Positions 62,166 through 64,000 of a DNA stretch of 64,000 bases are shown here, piece by piece. The position numbers and the translations under genes are program-made. A model generated the notes under the pieces. It worked only from the letters and a program-made list of their open reading frames with translations, was not told the origin of the DNA and did no database searches. Within the stretch, counting starts at the first letter, position 1, and each line of letters begins with the position of its first letter. Source of the stretch: Argentina anserina (Eukaryota > Streptophyta > Magnoliopsida > Rosales > Rosaceae); the NCBI RefSeq assembly GCF_933775445.1, contig NC_065874.1, forward strand, positions 29,210,501 through 29,274,500. The letters run 5' to 3'.

Positions 62166-64000
62166 ATGGATCCAACTTACCCTGGAACCCCTGATTTCAT
62201 GAAAGACATTGATTTTGAGTCCATGTTACCCAGTCCATCTCAATTCCCAGGAACCCCAAATCAATACCAATTTAACCAGCTCTCTCCAGATTTTGAGTTT
62301 CTGAGCAATCAGTTTTCAATTCCATCTGAGCCAGAATCCGGTGGTCATGTTCCTCCAGTTAGTTTTAGCTCAGAGGGAGAGTCAGTTCTTCCTAATGGAG
62401 GTTCATCTTCTGTTCCTACAACTGTGAGCCCTGTAATGGACTCTCTTTCCTATGATGATGATGAAGACTTCTCCGAATCTGTTTTCAAGTTTGTAAACCA
62501 GATGCTTATGGAGGAGGAGGAGGAGGAGAACATAGAGCCAGAGCAGAAGCCAATCGTGTCATATGATCCATTGGGACTTCGTGTCACCGAGAGATCGTTC
62601 TATGATGTTCTTGGTCAGCAGTATTCCTTCTCACCTGATCAGCGACGCCAACAACCACAGCAATCAGTTAAAGTTGATCAACCCAATCGGCAACTGCTAT
62701 ATGATGATTCAAAAGTTGAGAGCCCTGATAGTTGGTTTTCTGGAAATAGTAGTGATTGCAATGCTAGTAGTAGTCCTAGTACTAACACTAGCAACTCAGT
62801 TGATTTTCAATCGCTCAGTGATTCTGGAGAGCAGAAGCTATCTGTTTTGCAAACCTCTATCCCCACAGACAGTGTTTACCAGTTTAGTTCTCATTCGAAT
62901 TCGCAGCTGTCTGTTCCTCTGACAAATAGCCTGTCTAGCTTTGGTGATGGGATGTCGGAATCCTCTGTAAATCAGTTTCTTGCTCAGAATATATATACAG
63001 ATAGTGAGTCTGTGTTACAGTTTCAGAGAGGGTTAGAGGAAGCTAGCAAGTTCCTTCCGAAAGTTAGTCCGTTGGTTATTGATTTGGAAAGCAGCAGAGT
63101 GTCTCCAGAAGTGAAAGTACATGCTCCAACTGTCATCATTAAGAAGGGAAGGAGTGAGACGAAAGACTCACCTAGTAGGCAGAGGGGAAGGAGGAACTCG
63201 CTAAATGGCTCAGCCTCAACGGAAAGAAAGAAGTCACCCAATGGGTCAAGGAGAAGGAAGAATCACGAGCGAAATGATGTGGATTCTGAAGAAGGGAGGA
63301 GTAGCAAGCAGTCTGCAGTTTATGAGATGGAGGAGGCGGATGAGTTATCTGAATTTTTTGACAGGGTCTTGCTTTTTACCGATGATTGGGCAAAAACTGC
63401 TTTATTCTGCGACAATGTAGATGTGCAGAATGAAGCAAGCAAAAATTTACAGCCAAATGGACAGCTACTGACTTCAAATGCTGAAGGTGTGAAGGCTCGT
63501 GGTAACAAACAAGGCAAGAAGAAGGAAACTGTGGATTTGAGGAGTCTTTTGTTGCTGTGTGCACAAGCTGTGTCTACCAATGATTTTAGGACCTCTACTG
63601 AACTACTAAAGCAAATTAGGCAGAATTCTTCTCCTTTTGGCGATGGATTTCAGAGGTTGGCTCATTGCTTTGCAAATGGCCTTGAAGCACGAATGGCTGG
63701 TGCTGGCACAAAAACGCAGGTGGATTATATTTCCATTGCTTCCAAAGGAAAGGCTGTTGATAAGTTGAAAGAATACCACATTCATCTTTCAGCTTCCCCT
63801 TTTAAGAAAATGGCAATATTCTTTAAGAACAAGATGATTTATAAGGTGGCTGAGAAAGCAGCTACCCTCCATATTGTAGATTTTGGTATAATGTATGGTT
63901 TTCAGTGGCCAATCCTTATCCACAAGCTTTCTAAGAGACCTGGTGGACCTCCCAAGCTACGAATTACAGGGATAGAGGTTCCCCAACGTGGATTTCGCCC
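62166..64000 (+). CDS. GRAS transcription factor, LISCL group, cut by the window end
   Basis: Open frame from ATG 62166 (MDPTYPGTPDFMKDIDFES) running uninterrupted to the window edge; 611 residues are visible. It is more diverged from the other three copies than they are from each other, so it is an older duplicate. The LISCL acidic motif is FKFVNQMLMEEEEEENIEPE with a polyglutamate run, followed by KPIVSYDPLGLRVTERSFYDV. A FQRGLEEASKFLPK motif and a basic RRRKNHERND region follow. The GRAS domain begins at about residue 456 (VDLRSLLLLCAQAV) and is seen through LHIVDFGIMYGFQWP and RPGGPPKLRITGIEVP. The PFYRE and SAW parts lie outside the window. Confidence 0.93.
   Translation, partial: MDPTYPGTPDFMKDIDFESMLPSPSQFPGTPNQYQFNQLSPDFEFLSNQFSIPSEPESGGHVPPVSFSSEGESVLPNGGSSSVPTTVSPVMDSLSYDDDEDFSESVFKFVNQMLMEEEEEENIEPEQKPIVSYDPLGLRVTERSFYDVLGQQYSFSPDQRRQQPQQSVKVDQPNRQLLYDDSKVESPDSWFSGNSSDCNASSSPSTNTSNSVDFQSLSDSGEQKLSVLQTSIPTDSVYQFSSHSNSQLSVPLTNSLSSFGDGMSESSVNQFLAQNIYTDSESVLQFQRGLEEASKFLPKVSPLVIDLESSRVSPEVKVHAPTVIIKKGRSETKDSPSRQRGRRNSLNGSASTERKKSPNGSRRRKNHERNDVDSEEGRSSKQSAVYEMEEADELSEFFDRVLLFTDDWAKTALFCDNVDVQNEASKNLQPNGQLLTSNAEGVKARGNKQGKKKETVDLRSLLLLCAQAVSTNDFRTSTELLKQIRQNSSPFGDGFQRLAHCFANGLEARMAGAGTKTQVDYISIASKGKAVDKLKEYHIHLSASPFKKMAIFFKNKMIYKVAEKAATLHIVDFGIMYGFQWPILIHKLSKRPGGPPKLRITGIEVPQRGFR

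Noticed and set aside
1..64000. CRISPR arrays, operons, bacterial-type riboswitches or phage genes
   Set aside because: None seen; all gene structures are those of a plant nuclear genome.

Overview
The window is plant nuclear DNA from a core eudicot. The genes have GT-AG introns, long AT-rich spacers, a nuclear tRNA gene with a Pol III terminator, and plant-only families (GRAS, GT47 exostosin, PGRL1-like, plant TRP-type telobox Myb). Several neighbours follow, from memory, the order of the Arabidopsis At5g59400-At5g59450 block (PGRL1-like, Rab5IP, ORP3C, TRP1, SCL11). I lean towards Rosaceae on protein resemblance, but I cannot prove that here.

Layout. 0-16 kb is compact and genic: a single-exon GT47 glycosyltransferase, tRNA-Gly(UCC), a seven-exon PGRL1-like gene, a four-exon Rab5IP gene on the minus strand, a ten-exon ORP3-type oxysterol-binding protein, and a truncated DEAD-box helicase 7 relic on the minus strand that keeps its promoter and intron structure. 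17-26 kb is gene-poor; it holds a hAT-type MITE and one possible two-exon secreted-peptide gene. 26-31 kb carries a TRP1-type telomere-repeat-binding protein with a ubiquitin-like fold and a C-terminal Myb domain. 31-36 kb is spacer with a Mutator-type MITE.

36-64 kb is a tandem array of four GRAS genes of the LISCL (SCL9/14/33) group. The first is a pseudogene split by a 5-kb Copia element and a 593-bp TRIM. The second is intact but lacks a conserved acidic N-terminal motif. The third is full length and the fourth runs off the window. A second, minus-strand Copia element (44.6-50.1 kb) and a 1064-bp Mutator-type foldback element lie between the first two GRAS copies.

The genes do not form a pathway. 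They sit in a conserved chromosomal block, and the GRAS cluster has expanded locally and drawn transposons. Both Copia elements have LTR pairs about 99% identical but heavily disrupted reading frames, so both are recent yet non-autonomous. I found no clearly new biological system. The best candidates for a second look are the helicase relic whose catalytic motifs are all altered while its reading frame and splice sites stay intact, the possible secreted peptide, the perfect foldback element, and the GRAS copy with a remodelled activation region.
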